A stretch of 64,000 bases of DNA, from NCBI GenBank assembly GCA_963828215.1, contig CAWHFO010000007.1:1-64000 (forward strand). The letters are read 5' to 3'. Source of the DNA: CAVTJL01 sp963828215 (GTDB taxonomy: Bacteria > Pseudomonadota > Alphaproteobacteria > Geminicoccales > Geminicoccaceae). Positions 1-8,337 of the stretch are shown here, in pieces. The notes under the pieces are model-generated. The model was given only the letters and a program-made list of their open reading frames with translations. It was not told the DNA's origin and ran no database searches. The stretch's first letter is position 1. Every line of letters starts with the position of its first letter. Both the position numbers and the translations under genes were made by a program.

Positions 1-898
1 AGGCTGGACGGCCGCTGCTCGTCATTGCCGAGGAGATTAGCGGCGAGGCGCTCGCCACGCTGATCGTCAACCATCTCCGCGGCATGCTCAAAGGCTGCGC
101 CGTCAAGTCGCCGGGGTTCGGCGATCGGCGCAAGGCCATGCTCGAGGACCTCGCCGTCGTGACGGGTGGCCAAGTGGTCTCGGAGGAGCTTGGCCTGAAG
201 CTCGAGAGCACCACCATCGACCAGCTCGGGCGCGCCGGTCGCGTCGTCGTCGACAAGGACAAGACAACGATCATCGCCGGCACCGGCGACCGCGCCAAGA
301 TCGAGGGCCGTCTCCAACAGATCCGCCGCGAGATCGAGAAGACGACGAGTGACTACGATCGCGAGAAGCTCGAGGAACGCGTTGCCAAGCTGGCGGGCGG
401 CGTCGCGGTGATCCGGGTCGGGGCGCCGACCGAGGCCGAGATGAAGTCCCGGAAAGAAGGCCTCGACGATGCGATCAGCGCCACCAAGGCCGCAGTGGCC
501 GAGGGGATCGTGCCGGGCGGCGGGCTTGCCCTGCTGCGGACGATCGAGGCGGTGAGGGCCGAGGAGAGCAGGTGCGAGGGCGACGAGCGCACAGGTGTTC
601 AGATCCTGAGACGCGCGCTCAGGCGCCGGCACGCCAGATCGCCGAAAATTCAGCGGCCGATGGCGGTGTCGTGGTGGCGCGGATGCTCGAGGGGAAAGGC
701 GCCTTCGGCTTCGATGCGGCGCGGAAGGAGTATGTCGACCTCGTCGCCGCCGGCATCGTCGATCCCACCAAGGTCGTCCGCATCGCGCTCGAGAATGCCG
801 TCTCGACGGCGAGCGTCATGCTGCTGACCGAGGCGACGATGACAGAGCTTCCGGAAGAGACAAAGGCGGCCGGGGGCAAGTCCGCCATGGCTCTCTGA
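1..898 (+). CDS. groEL: 60 kDa chaperonin GroEL, C-terminal part, one frameshift
   Basis: This is the C-terminal part of a GroEL chaperonin, the ATP-driven ring that refolds cytosolic proteins. The 5' end lies outside the window; the frame is open from base 3. Family hallmarks are the stretch around KSPGFGDRRKAML (from about base 105) and GIVPGGGLALL (from about base 505). Near base 620 one base seems missing (CTCAGG where CTCGAGG would keep frame). The protein then continues in another frame with ARQIAENS and ends at 898. The C-terminus is GKSAMAL and lacks the Gly-Gly-Met tail of housekeeping GroEL, so I infer a stress paralogue. No groES is visible. Whether the lesion is real or a sequencing error cannot be decided here. 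Confidence 0.9.
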
Positions 899-943
899 TC
901 GAGCCACTGCGCGGACGGGACGTCCCGGCAATCGAGGAAGGTC

Positions 944-1507
944 ATGGAGACACCCATCGAGATCCACTTCCAGGGCATGGAGCCCGGGGAACCCGTGCGG
1001 GCCGCGGTCCTGGCAGGCGTCGAGCGGCTCGAGAAGCGGTTCGGGCGTATCACGGCGTGCCGCGTCGTCGTCAAGGGCCCGGGCGCCCACCACCGCAGCG
1101 GTGGCCCCTATGAGGTCAACATCTGGCTCTCTCTGCCCGAAGGCAGGGAGGTGGCCGTTGTCCGCACACCGACGTTGGACGAGCGCTATGGCAATCTCGC
1201 CTTCTCGCTCAACGACACGTTCAAGCGGGCCCGCCGGCGTCTGCAGGATCATGCACGCCGGCTTCAGGGCCAGACCAAGACACATGAGGGCGGGCTCATC
1301 GGCACGGTGACAAAGCTCAACGACGGCTTCGGCTTCTTCGAGACGAGCGACGGCAGGGAGATCTACTTCCACGCGCACAGTGTGCTCGACGACGGCTTCG
1401 CAAGGCTGAAGCTCGGAACACGCGTCACCTTCGTCGAGGAGAGCGGCGAGAAGGGGCCACAGGCGAGCACGGTGCGGATTCTCGGCCGGCACGGAATGCG
1501 CCGGTGA
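944..1507 (+). CDS. Ribosome hibernation (HPF/RaiA-like) domain fused to a cold-shock domain
   Basis: A 187-residue two-domain protein. Residues 1 to about 115 match the S30AE fold of HPF/RaiA, with a start METPIEIHFQGM and a helix rich in Arg (FKRARRRLQDHARR). This fold binds the 30S decoding region and silences ribosomes in starvation. Residues about 120 to 185 are a cold-shock domain; its RNA-binding face is visible as GFGFFET and IYFHAHS. The usual long HPF carries a different dimerisation domain at this position. It lies between groEL and a Host_attach gene, so a role in dormancy or stress is likely. Domain assignment is firm; joint function is inference. Confidence 0.88.
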   Translation: METPIEIHFQGMEPGEPVRAAVLAGVERLEKRFGRITACRVVVKGPGAHHRSGGPYEVNIWLSLPEGREVAVVRTPTLDERYGNLAFSLNDTFKRARRRLQDHARRLQGQTKTHEGGLIGTVTKLNDGFGFFETSDGREIYFHAHSVLDDGFARLKLGTRVTFVEESGEKGPQASTVRILGRHGMRR

Positions 1508-1593
1508 GGCATGGCGTCGCCGACCGCGATCCTCTCCGGCGGGTCGAGGACGAGACGGGCTGCCGGCTGATTGCAGATGGCGAGGAGATGGCA

Positions 1594-2040
1594 ATGGAGC
1601 GCGTCAAGGTTCCCTGGAAGGGTTGGGTGCTCGTCTGTGACGGGGCCAAGGCGCTGCTCTTCCAGAATGACGGCGATGCCGAGCTGATCAACCTCAAGGC
1701 TCTCGATGCCGTCATCGAGCATGAGCCGCCAACGAGGGATCTCGGCACCGACCGGCCGGGGCGGGTCTACCAGTCCCACAGCACCGCCCGGAGCGCCACC
1801 GAGGAGACCGACTGGCACGCCAAGGCCGAGGAGGCCTTCCTCGCGAGGCTCGCGGAGCGGCTGGACAAGGGTGTCCGCGAGCACGCCGTGACGAGCGTCG
1901 TGCTCGTGGCGCCGCCCAGGGCGCTGGGCGTCCTGCGCCGGCACCTGACTCCCGCGCTCCAGGGCGCGGTGACGGCGGAGGTGGCGAAGGACCTCGTGCG
2001 CATGCCGACAAGCGAGATCGAGCGGCATCTCGCCGGTTGA
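1594..2040 (+). CDS. Host_attach family protein (baeRF-like fold)
   Basis: A 148-residue soluble protein of the family named 'protein required for attachment to host cells' (Pfam Host_attach). It shows the family start WVLVCDGAKALLF and the closing PRALGVLRRHL...VAKDLVRMP pattern; the fold is related to release-factor eRF1-like domains. The family name comes from plant-associated bacteria and does not prove adhesion. I chose the ATG at 1594 because GAGGAG lies 6 bases upstream. The reading frame is open back to a GTG at 1504 overlapping the stop of the upstream gene, so translational coupling is possible. Confidence 0.75.
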   Translation: MERVKVPWKGWVLVCDGAKALLFQNDGDAELINLKALDAVIEHEPPTRDLGTDRPGRVYQSHSTARSATEETDWHAKAEEAFLARLAERLDKGVREHAVTSVVLVAPPRALGVLRRHLTPALQGAVTAEVAKDLVRMPTSEIERHLAG

Positions 2041-2060
2041 TATTCGGACGGGGCGCCACG

Positions 2061-3425
2061 TCAGGACGAGGTCGGTCGCACTTCATGCTCGGCGATCCAG
2101 CGGTCGACCTCCTGGGCGAGCTGGACGAGGCGTGCCGCCTTCGCCACGGGCAGGGTTGCACCCTCATCGAGACGGCGCAGCGGCTCGGGAAGACAGGCCA
2201 GGCCCTTGGCGGCGTGCTCTCGGATGTCGCTGAGGGCCGGTGGCGGCGCAAGCCTGCGGCCGCCCCGCATCACTGGCCGCAGCAGCGGCTCGCCCGGCTG
2301 ACAGTCGTCTTCGGTCGAGAGCGTGTCGCACGCTATCCGTCCGTCCGGCCCGAGGCTGCGCCAGACCTGCTTGCGTCCGGGCCAGGTCGCCTTGCCGACG
2401 GAGCGCTTGCGCCGCGCAATGCCGGCATACTCCTGCAGCTTGTAGGCGCAGTCCAGCGCCGGGACGTCCGACGAGGTGGTCAGGCTCGTGCCGATGCCGA
2501 AACCGTCGATGGGCGCGCCGGCGGCGGCGATGTCCAGGAGCCGGTCCTCGTCGAGGCCGCCGCTGGCGAAGATCGTGACGTCGGCGAGACCACCCTCGTC
2601 CAGGATCCGCCGGACGATCCGCGAGAGCGCGACGAGATCGCCGCTGTCGAGACGCACGCCGCGCAGGGTGATGCCAGCGGCCTTCAGGCGGGGGGCCAGC
2701 GCCACCACCTTCCGCGCCGCCGCCTCGGTGTCGAAGGTGTCGAGGAGCAGCACGAGGCTCTCGGGCCGCGAGCGTGCGAATGCCTCGAAGGCCTGGCGCT
2801 CGTCGTCGTGCACCTGAACGAACGAATGCGCCATGGTGCCGAAGATCGGTATCCCCAGCTCCTTCTGGGCCAGCATGGTGGCCGTGCCGGCAAAGCCCGC
2901 AAGGTAGCTCGCGCGGGCCGCCAACAGCCCCGCCTCGGCGCCGTGCGCACGCCTGAGGCCGAAGTCAACGAGGAGCTTGCCGGGAGCGGCCAGGACCATC
3001 CGCGCGGCCTTGGCGGCGATCAGCGACTGGAAGTGGAGGATGTTGACCAGCCGCGTCTCGACGAGCTGCGCCTGGGGCAGCGGCGCCGTGACGCGAAGGA
3101 TCGGCTCGTCGGCGAAGAAGACGGTCCCTTCTGGCATGGCGTCGACGTTGCCCGTGAAGCGAAAGGTGGCGAGGTAGTCGAGGAGCTCCTCCCCGAAGCG
3201 GCCGCTCTGCCGAAGCCAGTCGAGCTCCTCCTCCGAGAAGCGGAGGGTCTCGAGGAAGTCGAGCGCCTGCTCGAGCCCGGCGGCCATCAGGAAGCCGCGG
3301 CGCGGCGGCAGCCTGCGGACGAAGAACTCGAAGACGGCCGTCTCGGTCTGGCCATGCTCGACATAGGCCTGAAGCATGTTCAGCTGGTAGAGATCGGTCA
3401 GCAACGGGCTGGCGCCGAGATCCAT
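2061..3425 (-). CDS. pncB: Nicotinate phosphoribosyltransferase
   Basis: A 454-residue enzyme that joins nicotinate to PRPP with ATP hydrolysis, the entry step of NAD salvage (Preiss-Handler pathway), in the cytosol. The N-terminus LLTDLYQLNMLQAYVE is typical of the family, as are the central GTMAHSFVQ around the substrate site and the later LRGVRLDSGDL (phosphate-binding barrel strand). Length is normal. It sits next to a phosphoribosyltransferase and a PRPP-synthetase-like gene, which suggests coordinated use of PRPP in this stress island. Confidence 0.93.
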   Translation of the reverse strand: MDLGASPLLTDLYQLNMLQAYVEHGQTETAVFEFFVRRLPPRRGFLMAAGLEQALDFLETLRFSEEELDWLRQSGRFGEELLDYLATFRFTGNVDAMPEGTVFFADEPILRVTAPLPQAQLVETRLVNILHFQSLIAAKAARMVLAAPGKLLVDFGLRRAHGAEAGLLAARASYLAGFAGTATMLAQKELGIPIFGTMAHSFVQVHDDERQAFEAFARSRPESLVLLLDTFDTEAAARKVVALAPRLKAAGITLRGVRLDSGDLVALSRIVRRILDEGGLADVTIFASGGLDEDRLLDIAAAGAPIDGFGIGTSLTTSSDVPALDCAYKLQEYAGIARRKRSVGKATWPGRKQVWRSLGPDGRIACDTLSTEDDCQPGEPLLRPVMRGGRRLAPPPALSDIREHAAKGLACLPEPLRRLDEGATLPVAKAARLVQLAQEVDRWIAEHEVRPTSS

Positions 3426-3540
3426 TCAAAATGCCTCCGCTACATGTGAGGCGATCAGAACTCGACGTGCCAACGAACCTTGGGAGCAAGGATCGCCAAA
3501 CGTATGTTGACCGCCAAAGCACGCCCATAAGGATTGGATC

Positions 3541-3753
3541 ATGCCGTACAGCGACAATGCGGACCTTCCGACGTCGGTACGAGAGCATCTGCCATCCCAC
3601 GCGCAGGACATCTATCGCGCGGCCTTCAATCATGCCTTCATGGCCCATGCGGGCGATCCACGCCAGGAGGAGATCGCTCACCGCATCGCCTGGGCCGCCG
3701 TGAAGCGCACCTATGTCAAGCACGGTGATCGTTGGGTTCCGCGAGGCAGCTGA
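3541..3753 (+). CDS. chaB: ChaB family protein
   Basis: A 70-residue protein of the ChaB family, first described as a regulator of the ChaA cation antiporter; the true role is unclear. The family pattern is complete: MPYSDNADLP, LPSHAQDIYRAAFNHA, then EEIAHRIAWAAVKRTYVK. It is divergent from pncB. Similar small genes often occur among general-stress genes, which fits the neighbours here. Confidence 0.85.
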   Translation: MPYSDNADLPTSVREHLPSHAQDIYRAAFNHAFMAHAGDPRQEEIAHRIAWAAVKRTYVKHGDRWVPRGS

Positions 3754-3831
3754 CCGCGGCCGAGGAACCCGCGCTCTGGTCCATTGGCTTTGACCGAAGG
3801 AAGAAGCCATTGGTCGCGCCCCTCGACCCGA

Positions 3832-4509
3832 TCAGGATCGGCGGGCATCCCGCTGGGCCGCCGCGCCGGCCGGGAAGCGCGCCAGCGTGGCGACGACCTC
3901 CTCATCGCTGACCTGGGTGAAGTCGTCGTAAAAGTAGCCGATGGCGCCAAACCGCGGCGGCGTCTCGAGGCATATGAAAGCATCGGCGTCCCCTCGGAGC
4001 ATGTCACGGGCGTCGGGCGGCGCGACGGGAACGGCGAGGACGAGCTCCTTCGGCCCGCGGCTGCGGAGGGCGCGCAGGGCGGCCCTGACGGAGGCGCCCG
4101 TGGCGATGCCATCGTCGACCACGACCACGACCTGCCCCTCGATGGCCGCACGCCGGCGTCCGGCGAGATAGCGCCGGCGTCGTCGCTCGATCTCGGCGAT
4201 CTCCGCGGCACATGCCGCCTCGAACTCGGCCTCGGTAACACCCGCCAGCCGGATCACCTCCTCGTTGCGCACCACGATCGGCTGCCTGCCATCCACCACC
4301 GCCCCCATGGCGAGCTCCGGCTGCATAGGCACGCCGACCTTACGCACGATGAGCAGATCGAGTGGCGCCTGAAGGGCCGCCGCCACCTCCGCGGCGACCG
4401 TGACGCCACCGCGTGGCAGGGCCAGGATCACCGGATGCATGTCCTTGTATCCGGCCAGAGCTCGAGCCAGGCGTCGGCCCGCATCCGCTCGATCCAAGAA
4501 CAGGCTCAT
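3832..4509 (-). CDS. Phosphoribosyltransferase family protein
   Basis: A 225-residue type I phosphoribosyltransferase-fold protein. It has ALPRGGVTVA near residue 30, LIVRKVGVPMQPELAMGAV, and the PRPP-binding loop VVVVDDGIATGASV near residue 130. The substrate is unknown; related proteins are annotated only as predicted phosphoribosyltransferases and are common in hypoxia or stress regulons. It faces away from the kinase-like gene at 4723, and a CRP/FNR-type box lies between the two starts. Confidence 0.85.
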   Translation of the reverse strand: MSLFLDRADAGRRLARALAGYKDMHPVILALPRGGVTVAAEVAAALQAPLDLLIVRKVGVPMQPELAMGAVVDGRQPIVVRNEEVIRLAGVTEAEFEAACAAEIAEIERRRRRYLAGRRRAAIEGQVVVVVDDGIATGASVRAALRALRSRGPKELVLAVPVAPPDARDMLRGDADAFICLETPPRFGAIGYFYDDFTQVSDEEVVATLARFPAGAAAQRDARRS

Positions 4510-4675
4510 CGGCCTATGCCCTTCGTGTCGCCATCGGGCCCATCATCCGGTCGCGCGAGGAGGTGCTGCTCGAGCGCGGCGACGGCCCGGGCGCTGCTCG
4601 GGGTCTCGACATGCAGCATACTTCTGTCGCCTCCGCGCGGCAGCGGGCATTATCATTGCGGGCGTGGATCGTTCC

Positions 4676-4689
4676 TTGATCCGCGTCAA
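4676..4689. promoter_or_regulatory. CRP/FNR-type operator (TTGA-N6-TCAA)
   Basis: The palindrome is TTGATCCGCGTCAA, embedded in CCTTGA-N6-TCAAGG. It lies in the 213-base divergent gap, 33 bases before the ATG at 4723 and 167 bases before the start at 4509. The shape matches sites of the CRP/FNR family (FNR, FixK, DNR). A second site with the same flanks is at 8163. Confidence 0.6.
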
Positions 4690-4722
4690 GGCCAGCTCGG
4701 CAGAGAGAACGAGCCTGCGTGG

Positions 4723-5781
4723 ATGTCAGCTCGACCGACAGAGGGCCAGCGCGAGGTAACGCTCGAGGAGAAGGTCGCCTTTCTGCGCCGCCCCGAGAGC
4801 TATCCGTCGCCGGCCGGCAATGTCGTCGCGCGCGAGACCCACATGTCCTGGGTCTTCATGGTCGGCGATCGCGTCTACAAGCTGAAGAAGCCGGTCCGCT
4901 TCCCCTATCTCGACTTCTCGAGCCTGGAGCGGCGTGCTGCGGCCTGCCGCGCCGAGCTGGCCCTGAACCGACGGCTGGCGCCGGATGTGTATCTGGACGT
5001 CGTGCCGCTCACCGTCTCGGCCGAGAGCCTCGCCATCGGTGGCGATGGGCCCGTCGCGGACTGGCTCGTCGTCATGCGCAGGCTGGACGGGCACGGCACC
5101 CTCGAGGCGGCGCTGGTGGCGGGCAGGGCCCTGCCGAGCGAGCTGGACCGCGTCGCCGCCACGCTCCGCGCCTTCTACCGGCAGGCGCAGCCGGTGCACG
5201 AGACGCCCGAGGCTCACCTGGAGACATGGAGGCAGGCGCTGGCGCTCGACAGGCGCGTCCTGCTCGACCCGCGCCTCGCCTTGCCGCGCGGGCTGGTGGA
5301 GCGGCCGGCGCGGGCGCTGGCCCTGTTCCTCGAGCGCCGCGCGGGGCTCCTCGCGGAGCGGGTCCGCGCGGGCCGGATCGTGGACGCGCATGGCGACCTT
5401 CGCCCCGAGCATATCTGGCTCGGCGAGCCGATCACCATCATCGACTGCCTCGAGTTCGATCCGGGCTTGAGGGCGCTGGACCCGCTCGACGAGGTAGCTT
5501 TCCTGCACCTCGAGTGCACGCGTCTCGGCGCGGCATGGGCCGGCGACAGGATCAGAGAGCAGCTCAAGGACCTTCTGGACGACGATCCGTCGACGGGGCT
5601 CTTTCAGTTCTACCGGTGCCACCGGGCGATGCTGCGCGCACGGCTGGCGATCGCCCATCTTCTGGATCCGGAGCCACGCACGCCGGAGAGATGGCCAGCC
5701 CTTGCGCGTGTCTATCTCCGCCTCGCCGCGCTGGATGCGCAGCGGCTGGAGCGCCTGCTCAGAACACCGAGAGTGCCGTAA
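4723..5781 (+). CDS. Kinase-like (aminoglycoside phosphotransferase-fold) protein, COG2187 type
   Basis: A 352-residue protein of the APH-like group often annotated as 'aminoglycoside phosphotransferase family enzyme' although it is not a resistance gene. Visible motifs are the nucleotide-site lysines in YKLKKPVRFPYLDFS, the catalytic loop VDAHGDLRPEHIWL and the metal-binding IIDCLEFDP. I use the ATG at 4723; the frame is open further upstream but that part is antisense to another gene. The substrate is unknown. Its 3' end overlaps the convergent gene by 23 bases. Confidence 0.8.
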   Translation: MSARPTEGQREVTLEEKVAFLRRPESYPSPAGNVVARETHMSWVFMVGDRVYKLKKPVRFPYLDFSSLERRAAACRAELALNRRLAPDVYLDVVPLTVSAESLAIGGDGPVADWLVVMRRLDGHGTLEAALVAGRALPSELDRVAATLRAFYRQAQPVHETPEAHLETWRQALALDRRVLLDPRLALPRGLVERPARALALFLERRAGLLAERVRAGRIVDAHGDLRPEHIWLGEPITIIDCLEFDPGLRALDPLDEVAFLHLECTRLGAAWAGDRIREQLKDLLDDDPSTGLFQFYRCHRAMLRARLAIAHLLDPEPRTPERWPALARVYLRLAALDAQRLERLLRTPRVP

Positions 5782-6793
5782 GGGGCTGGTGCTCGTGGAG
5801 GCGGCGAATAGCCTCGGCGAAGAGGGGAGCCGCCGCAACGATCTCGACCTTGTCGCGCGCCGGGCCGGCCGGGAGCCGGAATGGCGGCACGCTGTCGGTC
5901 GTCACGATGCGATCGATGGCGGCATCGGCCAGCGCGTCGGCTGATCCCGGCATGAAGAGGCCGTGCGCCGCGCACGCGATCATTCGGCTTGCGCCTTGCC
6001 TGCGCGCCGCGCGGGCCGCGCGAACGAGCGTGCCTCCGGTGCTGATGAGATCGTCGACGATGATGCAGGTAGCGCCGCCGACGTCGCCGACGAAGAGATC
6101 GCCTGAGACGACACCGGCGCTTCGACGCTTGTCGGCGAACGCCTTTCCCACCGGACGGCCGGTCATCGCCTCGAGAGCTTCTCGGAACAGGTCGGCGCGC
6201 TTCCCGCCGCCCTGGTCGGGCGAGACGACGACGAGGCGCTCCTCCTCGCCGAGCGCCCTGACCGGCTCGAGCAGCAGGGGAGCGGCTGTCAGCGCGACCG
6301 CGCGGCAACGGAAGGCGTTCTCGAAGGCCGTCTCGTTGTGGACCTCGAGGGTGACGACGGCATCGGTGCCGACGGCCTCGAACAGAGCGGCGACATAGCG
6401 CGTCGTCACCGGGTCGTTGGGCTTGGTGCGCCGATCCTTTCGAGCATAGCAGAGATAGGGCACCACCGCTGTCACCCGTGCGGCGCCCGCATCCCTCATG
6501 GCGCCGATAAAGAAAAGAAGCCGGCAGAGCTTGTCGTTGGCGCTCTCGTCCGGCCCGCCGTGAAGGCTGTGGACCATGTAGACGTCGGCGCCGCAGACGG
6601 GATCGAGCGGCCTCGCCTTGTGCTCGCCGTCTTCGAAGGCTCGCTCCTCATGGCGCGCGAGGGGCTGTCCGAGCCGATCGCCGATCGCCCGGCCGAGCGC
6701 GCCGGTTCCCTGCAAGGCGAACAGGCGGAAGCGGTTGCCGGCAATCGGCCGGGCCGGATCGGCAGGCGACCAGATCTGCGCTTCGTCGGCCAT
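5759..6793 (-). CDS. Ribose-phosphate pyrophosphokinase-like protein
   Basis: A 344-residue PRPP synthetase homologue, which would make PRPP from ribose 5-phosphate and ATP. The N-terminal half has FEDGEHKARP, a variant of the usual FPDGE element. The central PYLCYARKDRRTKP is the ATP-site region. The PRPP loop is VDDLISTGGTLV, preceded by VVSPDQGGGKRA. It diverges from housekeeping Prs, so it is probably a second, stress-linked form. The ATG at 6793 is preferred because AGGGAG lies 7 bases upstream; an ATG at 6817 is the alternative. Confidence 0.85.
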   Translation of the reverse strand: MADEAQIWSPADPARPIAGNRFRLFALQGTGALGRAIGDRLGQPLARHEERAFEDGEHKARPLDPVCGADVYMVHSLHGGPDESANDKLCRLLFFIGAMRDAGAARVTAVVPYLCYARKDRRTKPNDPVTTRYVAALFEAVGTDAVVTLEVHNETAFENAFRCRAVALTAAPLLLEPVRALGEEERLVVVSPDQGGGKRADLFREALEAMTGRPVGKAFADKRRSAGVVSGDLFVGDVGGATCIIVDDLISTGGTLVRAARAARRQGASRMIACAAHGLFMPGSADALADAAIDRIVTTDSVPPFRLPAGPARDKVEIVAAAPLFAEAIRRLHEHQPLTALSVF

Positions 6794-6877
6794 GATCAAG
6801 CTCCCTGTGCGCGGCATCGCGCTTGCCGCCGGTATGGTCGACGCTCGAGTGGCCGAGCAGCCTGGCAGGAGGCTGGA

Positions 6878-7531
6878 TCAGGGTGCGATCTTGATCCGGT
6901 TCTCGACCGCAGTAACACCCGAAGCGTTCCAGGCGGCGTCCTCGGCCAGCTCCCTCTCGTGCCACGTCTCCACCCGACCGTTCAGGACGACCCGATCGCC
7001 GACCGTCTCGACAACGATATGCCCGGCCTCGAGCGCGGCATGCCGCCTGAACGCCTCCTCGATCCGGCTCCTGACATCGCCGGTTTTCGTCGCCGGCCTG
7101 ATGATGAGCGTGTTGGTGATTCCGCGCACGCCCGAGAGCTTGCGCACGGCATCCTCGGCAGCGGCTCTCTGGTAGTGCCAGTCCACCTCGCCACGCAGCG
7201 TCACCCATCCATGCGATGTCTCGACCGCGATCCGATCCTTCGGCAGGGACACGTCCCACTCGATGATGCGGAGCGCTCGCTCGGTGATGTCGGTGTCCGA
7301 GCGGTGCGGCTCGTGCGCCAGCCGGACCTCTATCTCCCGGGCGAGGCCCCGTACGCCCCCGACACGCCGGGTCGCCTCTTCCGCGGCGACCTTCTCGGCA
7401 TAGCTCCCGACCTCTCCTGTGAGCGTGACCACGCCATCCTTTGCCGCAACACCGATTCGGGCGGCATCCACTTTCGGATCCCACTCGAGCTCCTTGACGA
7501 CTTGGCTACGCAGGCTCTCGTCTTCGGTCAT
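6878..7531 (-). CDS. Protein with three BON domains
   Basis: A 217-residue protein made of three tandem BON domains (about residues 5-70, 78-145 and 150-217). Each shows a V-x-DGVVTLTGEV-like strand (KDGVVTLTGEV, SHGWVTLRGEV, VGDRVVLNGRV) followed by an A-E-x-A helix and a VSGV/VRGI turn. BON domains bind membranes or ligands, as in OsmY. No signal peptide is seen, so it is likely cytosolic, unlike OsmY. It sits between the PRPP-synthetase-like and DUF2267 genes on the same strand. Confidence 0.87.
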   Translation of the reverse strand: MTEDESLRSQVVKELEWDPKVDAARIGVAAKDGVVTLTGEVGSYAEKVAAEEATRRVGGVRGLAREIEVRLAHEPHRSDTDITERALRIIEWDVSLPKDRIAVETSHGWVTLRGEVDWHYQRAAAEDAVRKLSGVRGITNTLIIRPATKTGDVRSRIEEAFRRHAALEAGHIVVETVGDRVVLNGRVETWHERELAEDAAWNASGVTAVENRIKIAP

Positions 7532-7601
7532 AGCGCTCTGTCCTCCTGCGAGGCCCAGCTTCCCGTGAGCGGTCTGAGGCGCGTCAGGCTACGCCGCAAG
7601 A

Positions 7602-8045
7602 TCAGCGCCGCCGAGCAGCCTGGGGCCACAGATCCTCCAGCTCCGTCGGGAGGATGCGTAGAACCTTCGCGATCTCGCCGGGATCGAGCTTTTCCCACAG
7701 GACGTCGAGCACCGAGCGCGTCGCGAAAAGAGGATCGATGCCCGAGCCGGGCGGCAAGCCGTGGCTGACATGCTCGACGAACTGGGCCATGTGACGATCC
7801 TTGGTTGGAGTCCGCGCCATTCGCCATCCGTCATAGTAGACGCCGCGTAAAAGCAGCGGCAGCTGCGCGCCGAGATGCACGGCATTCTCCGGCCCGAGCC
7901 GGTCCCGCAGCGCATGCAAGACGGCCTTGAGCGCCAGATATGCCAAGTGTCGGTCGTCCGTATGCGGCTGCGCCGTCAGCGCCTTCAGCCAGACGTTGGT
8001 CTCCTGCAGTGTGGTATCGAAGACGGATAGCCCGGTCGTGCTCAT
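7602..8045 (-). CDS. DUF2267 domain protein
   Basis: A 147-residue helical protein of the DUF2267 family. Typical elements are the HLAYLALKAVLHALRDRL helix, GAQLPLLLRGVYYDGW and the C-terminal DVLWEKLDPGEIAKVLRILP. The function is unknown. Members often sit with Hsp20, BON and universal-stress genes, as here. A CRP/FNR-type box lies 118 bases upstream of its start. Confidence 0.85.
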   Translation of the reverse strand: MSTTGLSVFDTTLQETNVWLKALTAQPHTDDRHLAYLALKAVLHALRDRLGPENAVHLGAQLPLLLRGVYYDGWRMARTPTKDRHMAQFVEHVSHGLPPGSGIDPLFATRSVLDVLWEKLDPGEIAKVLRILPTELEDLWPQAARRR

Positions 8046-8162
8046 GGCAAGGCCAACTCCTCTCCACCGGATCCTCGACCGGGCCGCTCGGCCCTGATGC
8101 CCGGTCTTGTGAGATCTGTCTCGTACGATCGGTCAGGTTAGCGCGGCGACGCGACGGCCACC

Positions 8163-8176
8163 TTGATGAGGGTCAA
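8163..8176. promoter_or_regulatory. CRP/FNR-type operator (TTGA-N6-TCAA)
   Basis: The site is TTGATGAGGGTCAA, upstream of the DUF2267 gene on the minus strand. Its flanks match the site at 4676: both read CCTTGAT, four variable bases, then GTCAAGGCCAGC. Confidence 0.58.
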
Positions 8177-8234
8177 GGCCAGCAATTGCAGCCTGTCGGG
8201 TAGGCTCGTACGGCGACCGCCCGCTCCTCATGTG

Positions 8235-8263
8235 CCGTGGCCCTGGTCGTTCCAGGACCACGG
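8235..8263. repeat. Strong hairpin downstream of hsp20
   Basis: Arms CCGTGGCCCTGG and CCAGGACCACGG pair over 12 positions with one mismatch around a 5-base loop. It lies about 75 bases past the hsp20 stop, with no T-run. A role in transcript ending or mRNA stability is possible. Confidence 0.45.
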
Positions 8264-8311
8264 CTGCAACTTCTGCTCGCCGCATGCGCTGACCTAAGGT
8301 CGGCGGTGCTG

Positions 8312-8328
8312 CGAGACCGTCGGTCTCG
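8312..8328 (-). terminator. Hairpin directly after hsp20
   Basis: A 7-bp stem (CGAGACC / GGTCTCG, loop GTC) begins 10 bases past the hsp20 stop. There is no T-run on the hsp20 strand, so it is only a weak terminator candidate. Confidence 0.35.
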
Positions 8329-8337
8329 TTTGCGCTC

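Noticed and set aside
604..626. Hairpin CCTGAG...CTCAGG around the groEL frameshift as a programmed frameshift signal
   Set aside because: groEL is not known to use frameshifting, there is no slippery heptamer, and similar one-base lesions occur across the window.
3784..4722. Long upstream extension of the kinase-like reading frame
   Set aside because: It runs antisense to the phosphoribosyltransferase gene and has no homology; the ATG at 4723 gives the family-like start.
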